Source: Micromonospora tulbaghiae | GTDB lineage: Bacteria > Actinomycetota > Actinomycetes > Mycobacteriales > Micromonosporaceae | DNA: 64,000 nt | NCBI RefSeq assembly: GCF_900091605.1 | Contig: NZ_FMCQ01000003.1 | Coordinates: forward strand, 122,495-186,494 | Reading direction: 5' to 3' | Shown here: positions 33,433 through 41,224 of the stretch, piece by piece | Layout: the number at the start of each line of letters is the position of its first letter | How positions within the stretch are numbered: position 1 is the stretch's first letter | Made by a program: the position numbers and the translations under genes | The notes under the pieces: model-generated | What the model was told of the DNA's origin: nothing | The model's input: the letters and a program-made list of their open reading frames with translations, nothing else | Databases searched by the model: none

Positions 33433-34422
33433 TCAGCCGAGCAGATCCTCGATCTCGGCCAGGTCGTTGCCGGCGAGGTCGAGGTTGCCCAGCGCGGCCA
33501 CGTTGCCCTCCAGCTGGGCGACGCTGCTCGCGCCGATGATGAGGCTGGTCATGCGCGGGTCGCGCAGCGCCCAGGCCAGGGCGAGCTGGGCGAGCGTCTG
33601 CCCGCGCCGCTCGGCCACCGCCGCGAGCCCCCGGACCGTCGCCATCGTCTCGTCGTCGAGGTCGCTCTCGTTGAGGAAGACGCTCGTGCGCACCCGGGAG
33701 TCGGCCGGGATGCCCTTGAGGTAACGGTCGGTGAGCAGGCCCTGGGCGAGCGGGCTGTACGCGATGCAGCCGGCGCCGACGCGCTCCAGCGTGTCCAGCA
33801 GCCCGTCGCTCTCCGTCCAGCGGTTCACCATCGAGTACGACGGCTGGTTGATCAGCAGCGGCGTGCCCAGGTCGCGCAGGATCTCGGCAGCCCGCTCCGT
33901 CTGCTCCGAGTCGTAGTTGGAGATGCCCACGTAGAGCGCCTTGCCGGAGCGGACGATCGCGTCGAGCGCGCCCATCGTCTCCTCCAGCGGAGTGTCCGGG
34001 TCGAACCGGTGCGAGTAGAAGATGTCGACGTAGTCCAGCCCGAGGCGGCGCAGCGACTGGTCCAGCGACGAGATCAGGTACTTGCGCGAGCCCCACTCGC
34101 CGTACGGGCCGGGCCACATCAGATAACCGGCCTTGCTGGAGATCACCAGCTCGTCCCGGTACGGCTTGAGGTCGGTGGCGAGCAGCCGGCCGAAGTTCTC
34201 CTCCGCCGAACCGGGCGGCGGGCCGTAGTTGTTGGCCAGGTCGAAGTGGGTGATGCCCAGGTCGAAGGCGCGGCGGACGATGTCGCGCTGCCGCTCGAAG
34301 GGCCGGTCCGGACCGAAGTTGTGCCACAGGCCGAGGGAGATGACGGGCAGCTTCAGCCCGCTCCGGCCGCTGCGCCGGTAGATCATCTCGTGGTAACGGT
34401 CGTCGCTGGCGAGGTATGTCAC
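33433..34422 (-). CDS. Aldo/keto reductase, YghZ-like
   Basis: 329-residue NADPH-dependent TIM-barrel reductase. It resembles Escherichia coli YghZ (L-glyceraldehyde 3-phosphate reductase) closely over its length: ISLGLWHNFG, ITHFDLANNYGPPPGSAEENFGRLL, SSKAGYLMWPGPYGEWGSRKYL, YVDIFYSHR and IIGASSVAQLEGNVAAL. The catalytic tetrad Asp, Tyr, Lys and His is represented in FDLANNYG, SSKAG and YSHR. GTG at 34422 gives the family N-terminus. It is convergent with the LPMO gene and divergent from a second aldo/keto reductase, sharing a 57-bp promoter region. Confidence 0.92.
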   Translation of the reverse strand: MTYLASDDRYHEMIYRRSGRSGLKLPVISLGLWHNFGPDRPFERQRDIVRRAFDLGITHFDLANNYGPPPGSAEENFGRLLATDLKPYRDELVISSKAGYLMWPGPYGEWGSRKYLISSLDQSLRRLGLDYVDIFYSHRFDPDTPLEETMGALDAIVRSGKALYVGISNYDSEQTERAAEILRDLGTPLLINQPSYSMVNRWTESDGLLDTLERVGAGCIAYSPLAQGLLTDRYLKGIPADSRVRTSVFLNESDLDDETMATVRGLAAVAERRGQTLAQLALAWALRDPRMTSLIIGASSVAQLEGNVAALGNLDLAGNDLAEIEDLLG

Positions 34423-34479
34423 CAGGTCATTCTGTCCGCACCGGAGTGCGCACGCAGCGGCGCGGGTACGTTCGGCCTC

Positions 34480-35448
34480 ATGCGTTACGTGCCGCTCGAC
34501 ACCCCCAAGCCCATTTCCAAGATCGGCCTCGGCACCTGGCAGTTCGGCTCGCGGGAGTGGGGTTACGGCCCCGAGTACGAGCGCCGCGCCGCCGAGATCG
34601 TCCGGCGGGCGCTCGACCTGGGCGTCACCCTGTTCGACACCGCCGAGCTGTACGGCTTCGGCCGCAGCGAGCGCATCCTCGGCGCGGCGCTGGGCGACGA
34701 CCGGGCCAAGGTCGTGGTCGCCAGCAAGATCTTCCCGCTGCTGCCGGTCGCGCCGGTGGTGCAGCAGCGCGCGGTCGCCTCCGCCGCCCGGCTCGGCGTC
34801 GACGGCATCGACCTCTATCAGGTGCACCAGGCCAACCCGGTGGTCGCCGACACCACCACCATGCGCGGCATGCGCTCGTTGCAGGACGTCGGGCTGGTCG
34901 GCGAGGTCGGCGTCAGCAACTACGGCCTGCGCCGGTGGCGGTTCGCCGAGGCCGCGCTGGGCCGTCGGGTGCTGAGCAACCAGGTCCGCTACAGCATGAT
35001 CGACCGCGGGCCCGAGGAAGACCTCATCCCGTACGCGGAGCAGGCCGGCCGCATCGTCATCGCGTACTCGCCGTTGGCGCAGGGTTTCCTCTCCGGCCGC
35101 TACGACGCCACGAACCCGCCGGCCGGGGCGGTACGCCGGGCAAACCCGTACTTCCTGCCGGAGAACCTGGAACGCGGCACCCAGCTGATCGCCACGCTGC
35201 GCGAGGTGGCCGACGCGCACGACGCCACGCCGAGCCAGATCGCGCTCGCGTACGTGCTGCGGCACCCGAACGTGGTGGCCATCCCGGGCGCCTCCGGGGT
35301 CGAGCAGATGGAACGCAACGCGGCCGCCGCCGAGATCGACCTCGCCGACGACGAGTACGCCGCACTGGTCGCCGCCGCGCACGCGTTCCGCCCGGTCACC
35401 GGCCTGGCCGCGGTACCCCGGATGGTCCGCGCCCGCCTCGGGAAGTGA
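34480..35448 (+). CDS. Aldo/keto reductase
   Basis: 322-residue AKR with MRYVPLDTPKPISKIGLGTW, then GVTLFDTAELYGFGRSE, VASKIFPLLP, DLYQVHQANP and IAYSPLAQGFLSGRY. The Asp/Tyr/Lys/His catalytic residues fall in FDTAELYG, ASKIF and YQVHQ. ATG at 34480 lies 7 nt after TACGTT with no ribosome binding site, suggesting a leaderless transcript. Its divergent neighbour is a different AKR subfamily (YghZ-like), so these are not a recent duplication. The physiological substrate is unknown. Confidence 0.9.
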   Translation: MRYVPLDTPKPISKIGLGTWQFGSREWGYGPEYERRAAEIVRRALDLGVTLFDTAELYGFGRSERILGAALGDDRAKVVVASKIFPLLPVAPVVQQRAVASAARLGVDGIDLYQVHQANPVVADTTTMRGMRSLQDVGLVGEVGVSNYGLRRWRFAEAALGRRVLSNQVRYSMIDRGPEEDLIPYAEQAGRIVIAYSPLAQGFLSGRYDATNPPAGAVRRANPYFLPENLERGTQLIATLREVADAHDATPSQIALAYVLRHPNVVAIPGASGVEQMERNAAAAEIDLADDEYAALVAAAHAFRPVTGLAAVPRMVRARLGK

Positions 35449-35526
35449 GCGGCGCTCCGGGTGCGTTCGTGGTCGTGGATACGACGACAGGCGCACCCGG
35501 AGCCGGACCGCGCTAGCGTGGGTCGG

Positions 35527-37020
35527 GTGACCGCTCCCAACCAGGTTTCCCCGGTCCCGCCCGCCGACCTGCCGAGCACGCTCGGCGAGCTGCGCGCGAC
35601 CGGCCACCAGTACCGCACGGTCAAACAGGAACTCCGAGACAACCTCCTCGCCCGGATGGGCTCCGGCGAGGACCGCTTCCCCGGCATCGTCGGCTACGAG
35701 GACACGGTGCTGCCCGAGGTCGAGCGCGCGCTGCTCGCCGGGCACGACATGGTGCTGCTCGGCGAGCGCGGGCAGGGCAAGACCCGGCTGATCCGCTCGC
35801 TCGGCGGGCTGCTGGACGAGTGGACCCCGGTGATCCCCGGCTCGGTGCTCAACGAGCACCCGATGCACCCGATCACCCCGGCCTCCCGGGCGCTCGTCGA
35901 CTCGGCCGGCGACGACCTGCCGATCGGCTGGCTGCACCGCTCGATGCGGTACGGCGAGAAGCTCGCCACACCGGACACCAGCGTCGGCGACCTGATCGGC
36001 GACGTCGACCCGATCCGGCTCGCCCAGGGGCGCACGCTCGGCGACCCGGAGACCATCCACTTCGGTCTCGTACCGCGTACCAACCGGGGCGTCTTCGCCG
36101 TCAACGAGCTGCCCGACCTGGCCGAACGCATCCAGGTGGCGCTGCTCAACGTGCTGGAGGAACGCGACATCCAGGTCCGCGGCTACCAGCTGCGGCTGCC
36201 GCTGGACCTGTTGCTGGTGGCCAGCGCCAACCCGGAGGACTACACCAACCGGGGCCGGATCATCACGCCGCTGAAGGACCGCTTCGGCGCGGAGATCCGT
36301 ACCCACTACCCGCTGGACCTGGAACTGGAGCTGGCGTTGATCCGGCAGGAGGCCGACCTGGTCGCCGTCGTGCCGGAGCACGTGCTGGAGGTGCTGGCCC
36401 GGTTCGCCCGCGACGTGCGGGAGTCCCCGTCGGTGGACCCGCGTTCCGGCGTGTCCGCCCGGTTCGCCATCGCCGCCGCGGAGACGGTGGCCGCCGCCGC
36501 GTTGCGCCGTTCGGGTCTGCTGGCGGGTTCGGCCGGTGCCGTCGCCTCGGGTGGTGTCGCCTCGGCTGGTGGTGCCGGGTCGGCGTCCCGTCCGGAGGCG
36601 CCGGTGGCCCGGATCGGAGACACCGTGTCGGTCACCTCCACGCTGCGCGGCAAGGTCGAGTTCGAGAGCGGCGAGGAGGGGCGCGAGATCGAGGTGCTCG
36701 CCCACCTGCTGCGTACCGCCACCGCCGAGACGTTCCGCGCCCGGCTCGCCGGGCTCGACCTGTCCGGCTTCACCGCGCTGGTCGCCGAGGGCGGTGCCGT
36801 CGAGACCGGCGAACTGGTCGCCTCGTCCGAGCTGCTGAGCCAGGTCGGCACCGTACCGGGGCTGGCCAAGGTGCTCGACCGGCTCGGGCTCGGCGACGCG
36901 CCCAGCCCGGAGGAGGCAGCCGCCGGCATCGAGTTCGTGCTGGAAGGACTGCACCTGACCCGCCGGCTCGGCAAGGACGTCACCGACTCCGGGCGGACCG
37001 TCTACGGGGACCGGAACTGA
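35527..37020 (+). CDS. MoxR-type AAA+ ATPase
   Basis: 497 residues. The AAA+ core spans about 40-300 with Walker A GERGQGKT (79-86), the Walker B-like segment GVFAVNELPDL and sensor 1 in LVASANPEDYTNRG. A lid and a C-terminal helical part follow, interrupted by an Ala/Gly/Ser-rich insertion at about 335-355. MoxR ATPases act as chaperones for metal-cofactor or complex assembly together with a VWA partner, and the next gene, 2 bp downstream, is that partner. GTG at 35527 follows TAGCGT by 7 nt and appears leaderless. Confidence 0.9.
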   Translation: MTAPNQVSPVPPADLPSTLGELRATGHQYRTVKQELRDNLLARMGSGEDRFPGIVGYEDTVLPEVERALLAGHDMVLLGERGQGKTRLIRSLGGLLDEWTPVIPGSVLNEHPMHPITPASRALVDSAGDDLPIGWLHRSMRYGEKLATPDTSVGDLIGDVDPIRLAQGRTLGDPETIHFGLVPRTNRGVFAVNELPDLAERIQVALLNVLEERDIQVRGYQLRLPLDLLLVASANPEDYTNRGRIITPLKDRFGAEIRTHYPLDLELELALIRQEADLVAVVPEHVLEVLARFARDVRESPSVDPRSGVSARFAIAAAETVAAAALRRSGLLAGSAGAVASGGVASAGGAGSASRPEAPVARIGDTVSVTSTLRGKVEFESGEEGREIEVLAHLLRTATAETFRARLAGLDLSGFTALVAEGGAVETGELVASSELLSQVGTVPGLAKVLDRLGLGDAPSPEEAAAGIEFVLEGLHLTRRLGKDVTDSGRTVYGDRN

Positions 37021-37022
37021 CA

Positions 37023-38978
37023 ATGGCCGGCGGCAACCGCTTCCGGTACGGGCAGTGGCGCGGCGGACCCGACCCGCTCGCCCCGCCGTACGACGTGCGC
37101 GCCGCGGTGGACGCGGTCGGCTCGGACGTGCTCGCCGGCGGCAGCCTGCGCGAGTCGCTGCGTGAGCTGCTGCGACGTGGTCCGCAGGGGCAAGGCGGGC
37201 TGGACGACCTGGCCGCCCGCGCCCGCCGGCTGCGCCGGGACGCGCTGCGCCGGGGCGACCTGGACGGCGCTGTCACCCGGGCCCGGGCACTGCTCGACCA
37301 GGCGCTCGCCGCCGAACGCGACGAGCTGCGCGGCCGCGACGGCGACGACGCCCGGTTCGCCGAGGCCGTGCTCGACAACCTGCCCCGCTCCACCGCCCGC
37401 GCGGTGTCGGAGCTTTCCGGGTACGACTGGGCCAGCGCGGAGGCGCGGCAGACGTACCAGCGGATCCTCGACGGGCTGCGCGGCGACGTGCTGGAGCAGC
37501 GCTTCGCCGGGCTGCGCGACGCGGCGCGGGCCACCGCCGACCCGGCCGTCCAGCGGCAGCTCGCCGAGATGATGCGCGACCTCAACGACCTGCTCGCCCG
37601 GCACGCCCGCTCCGAGGACACCACCGACGCGTTCGCCGAGTTCATGCGCCGCCACGGCGAGTTCTTCCCGGAACGCCCCAAGGACGTCGACGAGCTGATC
37701 GACGTGCTGGCCCGGCGCGCGGCCGCCGGTGAGCGGCTGATGCGGTCGCTGTCCGACCGGCAGCGCGAGGAACTGGCCGGGCTGATGCGCCAGTCGCTCG
37801 GCGACCGGCTGGCCGGTGAGCTGTCCCAGCTCGACGGCCACCTGCGATCGCTGCGACCGGACCTGAACTGGCAGCGCGGCGAGCGGGTCCGCGGCGACGA
37901 GCCGCTCGGCTACGGCGAGGCCACCGGCGCGCTCGACGAGATCGCCGAACTCGACGAGCTGCTGGACTCCCTCGACCAGGACCAGCCCGGCAACACGCTC
38001 GACGACGTCGACGTGGAGGCGGTCGCCCGCACGCTGGGCCGGGACGCCGCCGACGACGTACGCCGGTTGCAGGAGCTGGAACGCGAACTGCGCCGCCAGG
38101 GCTGGGTCACCCGGGACGCGGAAGGGCTGACGCTCAGCCCGAAGGCGCTGCGCCGGCTCGCCGGCACCGCGCTGCGGCGCGTCTTCGCCGACCTGACGGC
38201 CGGCCCACGCGGCCAGCACGACCTCCGCTCGGCCGGCGCGGCCGGCGAGGTGAGCGGTGCGTCCCGCCCCTGGGAGTACGGCGACGAGCAGCCGCTGGAC
38301 GTGGTGCGCACACTCACCCGGGCGGTACGCCGGGCCGGTCCCGGAGTGCCGGTGCCGCTCGCGGTCGAGGACTTCGAGGTGATGGAGACCGAACGGCGGG
38401 CGTCGGCGGCCGTGGTGCTCTGCGTCGACCTGTCGTACTCGATGATCTCGCAGGGGCGCTGGGGTCCGATGAAGCAGACCGCGTTGGCCCTGTCGCACCT
38501 GATGGCGACCCGGTTCCCGCAGGACGCGCTGCAGATCGTCGGCTTCGGCCGGGAGGCGATGCCGCTGACCCAGCAGGAGCTGGCGGCGGTGGAGCCGGAC
38601 ATGCAGCAGGGCACCAACCTCCAGCACGCGCTGCGGATCGCCGGCCGGCACCTGCGCCGCCACCCGGGCGCCGAGCCGGTGGTGCTGGTGGTCACCGACG
38701 GCGAGCCGACCGCGCACCTCGACCCGGAGGACGGTGAGGCGTACTTCCACTGGCCGCCGCTGCCGGAGACCATCTCGGCGACGATCCGCGAGGTGGACCG
38801 GCTGACCCGGTACGGCGCCACGCTCAACCTGTTCATGCTCGGCGACGACCCGGGACTGCGCCGGTTCGTGGACGCGGTGGCACGGCGCTCGGGTGGCCGC
38901 ATGTTCACCCCTGACCTGGACGACCTGGGCGAGTACGTGGTCTCCGACTACCTACGAGCCCGCCACGGCCGCCGCTGA
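37023..38978 (+). CDS. VWA-domain protein, partner of the MoxR ATPase
   Basis: 651 residues. About 430 residues of charged helices (many Arg/Asp/Leu heptads, probably coiled coil) precede a von Willebrand factor A domain at about 455-645. The MIDAS metal site is complete: D469-L-S471-Y-S473, a Thr in QQGTNLQHAL and the Asp in VVTDGEPT. It starts 2 bp after the MoxR stop codon, so the pair is an operon and probably one chaperone complex. The client is unknown; no metalloenzyme subunits are adjacent. An 18-bp tandem repeat begins 17 bp after its stop. Confidence 0.9.
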   Translation: MAGGNRFRYGQWRGGPDPLAPPYDVRAAVDAVGSDVLAGGSLRESLRELLRRGPQGQGGLDDLAARARRLRRDALRRGDLDGAVTRARALLDQALAAERDELRGRDGDDARFAEAVLDNLPRSTARAVSELSGYDWASAEARQTYQRILDGLRGDVLEQRFAGLRDAARATADPAVQRQLAEMMRDLNDLLARHARSEDTTDAFAEFMRRHGEFFPERPKDVDELIDVLARRAAAGERLMRSLSDRQREELAGLMRQSLGDRLAGELSQLDGHLRSLRPDLNWQRGERVRGDEPLGYGEATGALDEIAELDELLDSLDQDQPGNTLDDVDVEAVARTLGRDAADDVRRLQELERELRRQGWVTRDAEGLTLSPKALRRLAGTALRRVFADLTAGPRGQHDLRSAGAAGEVSGASRPWEYGDEQPLDVVRTLTRAVRRAGPGVPVPLAVEDFEVMETERRASAAVVLCVDLSYSMISQGRWGPMKQTALALSHLMATRFPQDALQIVGFGREAMPLTQQELAAVEPDMQQGTNLQHALRIAGRHLRRHPGAEPVVLVVTDGEPTAHLDPEDGEAYFHWPPLPETISATIREVDRLTRYGATLNLFMLGDDPGLRRFVDAVARRSGGRMFTPDLDDLGEYVVSDYLRARHGRR

Positions 38979-38995
38979 GTTCGCTCCCGGCACCC

Positions 38996-39127
38996 CTCTC
39001 TCGCCCTGCTCGCTCTCTCGTCCCTGCTCGCTCTCTCGTCCCTGCTCGCTCTCTCGTCCCTGCTCGCTCTCTCGTCCCTGCTCGCTCTCTCGTCCCTGCT
39101 CGCTCTCTCGCCCTGCTCGCTCTCTCG
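38996..39127. repeat. 18-bp tandem repeat (8 units)
   Basis: Eight tandem units with the core CTCTCTCG followed by (T)CCCTGCTCG. Units carrying the extra T are 18 bp; the first and seventh lack it and are 17 bp. The array starts just after the VWA gene and ends against the first palindromic element. Translation of either strand gives only simple Arg/Glu/Ser repeats, so it is taken as non-coding. It is a likely length-variable locus. Confidence 0.9.
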
Positions 39128-39128
39128 C

Positions 39129-39198
39129 CGATCTTGGAGTTGTGGCGCCCAGGATGCCCGGTTCGCGGCGTTTGCGAGGTGCCACAACTCCAAGATCG
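39129..39198. repeat. Palindromic element A (70 bp)
   Basis: Perfect 18-bp inverted repeat CGATCTTGGAGTTGTGGC / GCCACAACTCCAAGATCG around a 34-nt centre. The total length of 70 bp is the same as element D at 41155-41224, whose arms match in 15 of 18 positions. Confidence 0.85.
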
Positions 39199-39275
39199 AC
39201 GGCTTGCCCGAGTTCTGGGCGCAGTTCCTGCCGCCCTCTCGGGCGAGAGAGCGCCCGAGCTCTCTCCGCGCTCGC

Positions 39276-39344
39276 CGATCTTGCACTTCGGTGCCCCGCA
39301 AACCGCGCAAACAGGGCACCTGGAGGGCTCGAGCTGCAAGATCG
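39276..39344. repeat. Palindromic element B (69 bp)
   Basis: Outer arms CGATCTTGCA / TGCAAGATCG and inner arms GGTGCCC / GGGCACC form an interrupted hairpin. The ends are the same as element A. Confidence 0.75.
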
Positions 39345-39388
39345 CGCGGGTGCCCCCTCCCGCCCTCGGCCAGCACTGCCCTGGGTGG

Positions 39389-39449
39389 GTCGATCATGAG
39401 GTTGGCGGCGTTTGGTGTCCGGTTTGTCGCCGTTAACTTCATGATCGAC
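39389..39449. repeat. Palindromic element C (61 bp)
   Basis: Arms GTCGATCATGA / TCATGATCGAC with further partial pairing (GTT/AAC, CGGCG/CGCCG). Related to A, B and D by its ends. Confidence 0.75.
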
Positions 39450-39943
39450 GCGGTCGGGCGGCTGCCGTGAGGGTGCGAGGGCGCTTCGTGGTGTGCGAGC
39501 TGGCGTCGCGAGTCCGTGTGGGTGGGGTGTCCGGTTCGGGGGTGGTGGGCGGCACTCTGAGGGCGGAATCGTCGGCGGGTGGGTGGCGTTGTAACCGGGT
39601 GAGCGACCGAGTACCAGCCGAGCCCCGCAAGAGGCCGCGTTGCCTGCGGGAACAGCCCCGGGCTGTCGGTCGTTGAGTTCGGTTCTGGCGACGTGAGCCG
39701 CGGGGAATGATCCCGGCGGGCTGGTCGTTGAACACGGTTCCGACGACGTGAACCCCCGCGCCGTTCCCTCGGGAATGATGCCGGGTGGTGGGTCGTTGGA
39801 CATGCTTCCGGCGCCGCGACGTGGCACCCCTGCCCCGCGGGCAGCCGAGATCCCCCCAAGACTTTCTTGAGTGCCTGACGGTGCTCGCACCCGCGCCGAC
39901 CCCCGTCGGCGTGGGCGTCGATCCCCCGAATGGAGCATTTCTG
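39450..39943. other. Gene-free stretch upstream of the secreted protein
   Basis: No credible gene. It holds three degenerate repeats (39648-39842) and, further down, the 5' leader of the secreted protein gene, with a small hairpin CGCCGAC ... GTCGGCG near 39893-39912. Nothing matching the c-di-AMP riboswitch consensus, often found before cell-wall hydrolase genes, was recognised. Confidence 0.5.
39648..39842. repeat. Three degenerate 52-bp repeats
   Basis: Copies begin at 39648, 39703 and 39771. Each starts GGGAA, has GGTCGTTG exactly 20 bp later, then a segment ending near CGACGTG. Copies 1 and 2 are closest. The separation is 55 and 68 bp. The conserved internal spacing indicates a shared origin. 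Confidence 0.65.
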
Positions 39944-40519
39944 ATGAACACGATTCTGCGGAAGAGCATTCTGGGTGTTGCTGGTCTGGCTTTCACCGGT
40001 GGTGTGTTCGCCGGTCCGGTCGCCGCTCACGCGGCGGAGACCACCACGCATGTGAAGCCGGTGTCTGTGACGGTGCAGGGTGACACGCTGATCCCGCATG
40101 GTGTGCAGGGCGCCCAGTCGCGTATCGATCTGAACGACGAGCAGACCAAGAACGTGAAGGCGATCATCGCGGCGACGAAGAAGGCCGGCATGGACGAGCG
40201 TGCCGCGGTCGTGTCGATCGCGACGGCGTTGCAGGAGTCGAAGCTGGAGAACCTCGGCCACCTCGGCGACCGTAACGATCATGACTCGCAGGGCCTGTTC
40301 CAGCAGCGTCCGTCCAGTGGGTGGGGCACGGTGGAGCAGATCACCGACCCCGAGTACTCGACTACGGCGTTTCTGAAGGGTCTGAAGCAGGTCGACGGTT
40401 GGCAGGACATGCCGCTGACCAAGGCCGCCCAGACCGTCCAGGTGTCCGCTTACCCGGACCACTACGCCCAGTGGGAGCAGCAGGCCGCCGACCTCGTCGC
40501 CCAGCACTGGAACAAGTAA
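39944..40519 (+). CDS. Secreted lysozyme-like/transglycosylase-related protein
   Basis: 191 residues with a signal peptide (LGVAGLAFTGGVFAGPVAAHAA). The mature domain (about 55-190) has AAVVSIATALQESKLENL, DSQGLFQQRPSSGWGTVEQI and TTAFLKGLKQV. This pattern occurs in actinobacterial exported proteins annotated as transglycosylase-like and at the N-terminus of some cell-wall hydrolases; Glu in LQESK is the likely catalytic or structural residue. The GGAG ribosome binding site lies 8 nt before ATG at 39944. Codons such as CGT, GGT and GTG are more frequent than in neighbours, suggesting high expression. A strong terminator follows. Confidence 0.75.
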   Translation: MNTILRKSILGVAGLAFTGGVFAGPVAAHAAETTTHVKPVSVTVQGDTLIPHGVQGAQSRIDLNDEQTKNVKAIIAATKKAGMDERAAVVSIATALQESKLENLGHLGDRNDHDSQGLFQQRPSSGWGTVEQITDPEYSTTAFLKGLKQVDGWQDMPLTKAAQTVQVSAYPDHYAQWEQQAADLVAQHWNK

Positions 40520-40530
40520 GACACACGCGT

Positions 40531-40566
40531 GAAGGCCGGCACCCCGAACCCGGGGTGCCGGCCTTC
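40531..40566 (+). terminator. Hairpin terminator
   Basis: Perfect 16-bp stem GAAGGCCGGCACCCCG / CGGGGTGCCGGCCTTC with loop AACC, 11 bp after the secreted protein gene. Confidence 0.9.
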
Positions 40567-40638
40567 TCACGTCTCCGCGACCCGCCCGGGTGAACCAAGA
40601 GCGGTAGCCGTGGTGCCGGCGGTAGCGGCGGAGGTTGG

Positions 40639-41133
40639 ATGCGGGACATGGACGAGGTGGACGTCGCGGCACTGCGGCAGGCGTACGACGAACTGCTCGC
40701 GGAGATCGACGCGGGCGGGTTCGGGCCGCCGCCGGAGGGTCAGTTGAGCGCCGAGCAGATCGTGGCCCACCTCGCCGCCAACGACGAGCTGATGAGCGAG
40801 GCGACCGAGGCGGTGCTGGCGGGCTCGCCGTTCGCCTACTACGACCTGGACACCATTCATCGGCCGCAACTGGACGCGCTGGTCTCCGAGTGCGGAGGGC
40901 TGGACGGCCTGGCCGCGTTGTTCCGGGCCACCAGTCAGAAGCTGTGCGCGCTGGCCGAGCGGCTCGGCCCGGCGGCGGAGACGCCGGTGGAGACGGTGCT
41001 GCGCGAGGGCTTCGACCTGGACGTGGACGACTCGCTGCCGTGGGGCAGAGCCCTGGACCTGCACATCCGCGTGCACCTGCCGCTGCATCTCACCCAGCTC
41101 CGCGCCCTGCGCCGCCAGCCCCACCTCGCCTGA
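40639..41133 (+). CDS. DinB-like helical bundle protein, hypothetical
   Basis: 164 residues, all helical in appearance. His residues lie in QIVAHLAANDELM and in DLHIRVHLPLHLTQLRAL, which resembles the DinB/maleylpyruvate-isomerase-like metal-binding bundle, but the full triad is not certain. GGAGG lies 4 nt before ATG at 40639; ATG at 40648 is an alternative. It stands alone between a terminator and a convergent regulator gene. Enzymatic activity is unknown. Confidence 0.7.
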   Translation: MRDMDEVDVAALRQAYDELLAEIDAGGFGPPPEGQLSAEQIVAHLAANDELMSEATEAVLAGSPFAYYDLDTIHRPQLDALVSECGGLDGLAALFRATSQKLCALAERLGPAAETPVETVLREGFDLDVDDSLPWGRALDLHIRVHLPLHLTQLRALRRQPHLA

Positions 41134-41154
41134 CGGTCAGGCCGCCACACCCGC

Positions 41155-41224
41155 CGATCATGCAGTTGTGGCAGCGGACAACTCCGGCACGCCCGGCCTT
41201 CCAGGCGCCACAACGCCAAGATCG
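41155..41224. repeat. Palindromic element D (70 bp), overlapping a gene end
   Basis: Arms CGATCATGCAGTTGTGGC (41155-41172) and GCCACAACGCCAAGATCG (41207-41224) pair at 15 of 18 positions. It covers the last 22 or so codons and the stop of the minus-strand GlxA-type regulator. Confidence 0.75.

Noticed and set aside
33433..37023. 1196-residue minus-strand frame
   Set aside because: Only the last 329 residues are a real aldo/keto reductase. The rest is antisense to a second reductase and the MoxR gene.
38996..39127. CRISPR array
   Set aside because: Units are 17-18 bp without unique spacers and no cas genes are near; this is a simple tandem repeat.
39785..39943. N-terminal extension of the secreted protein and a c-di-AMP riboswitch in its leader
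   Set aside because: The extension precedes a good ribosome binding site and signal peptide start at 39944. The leader lacks the conserved riboswitch core I would expect.
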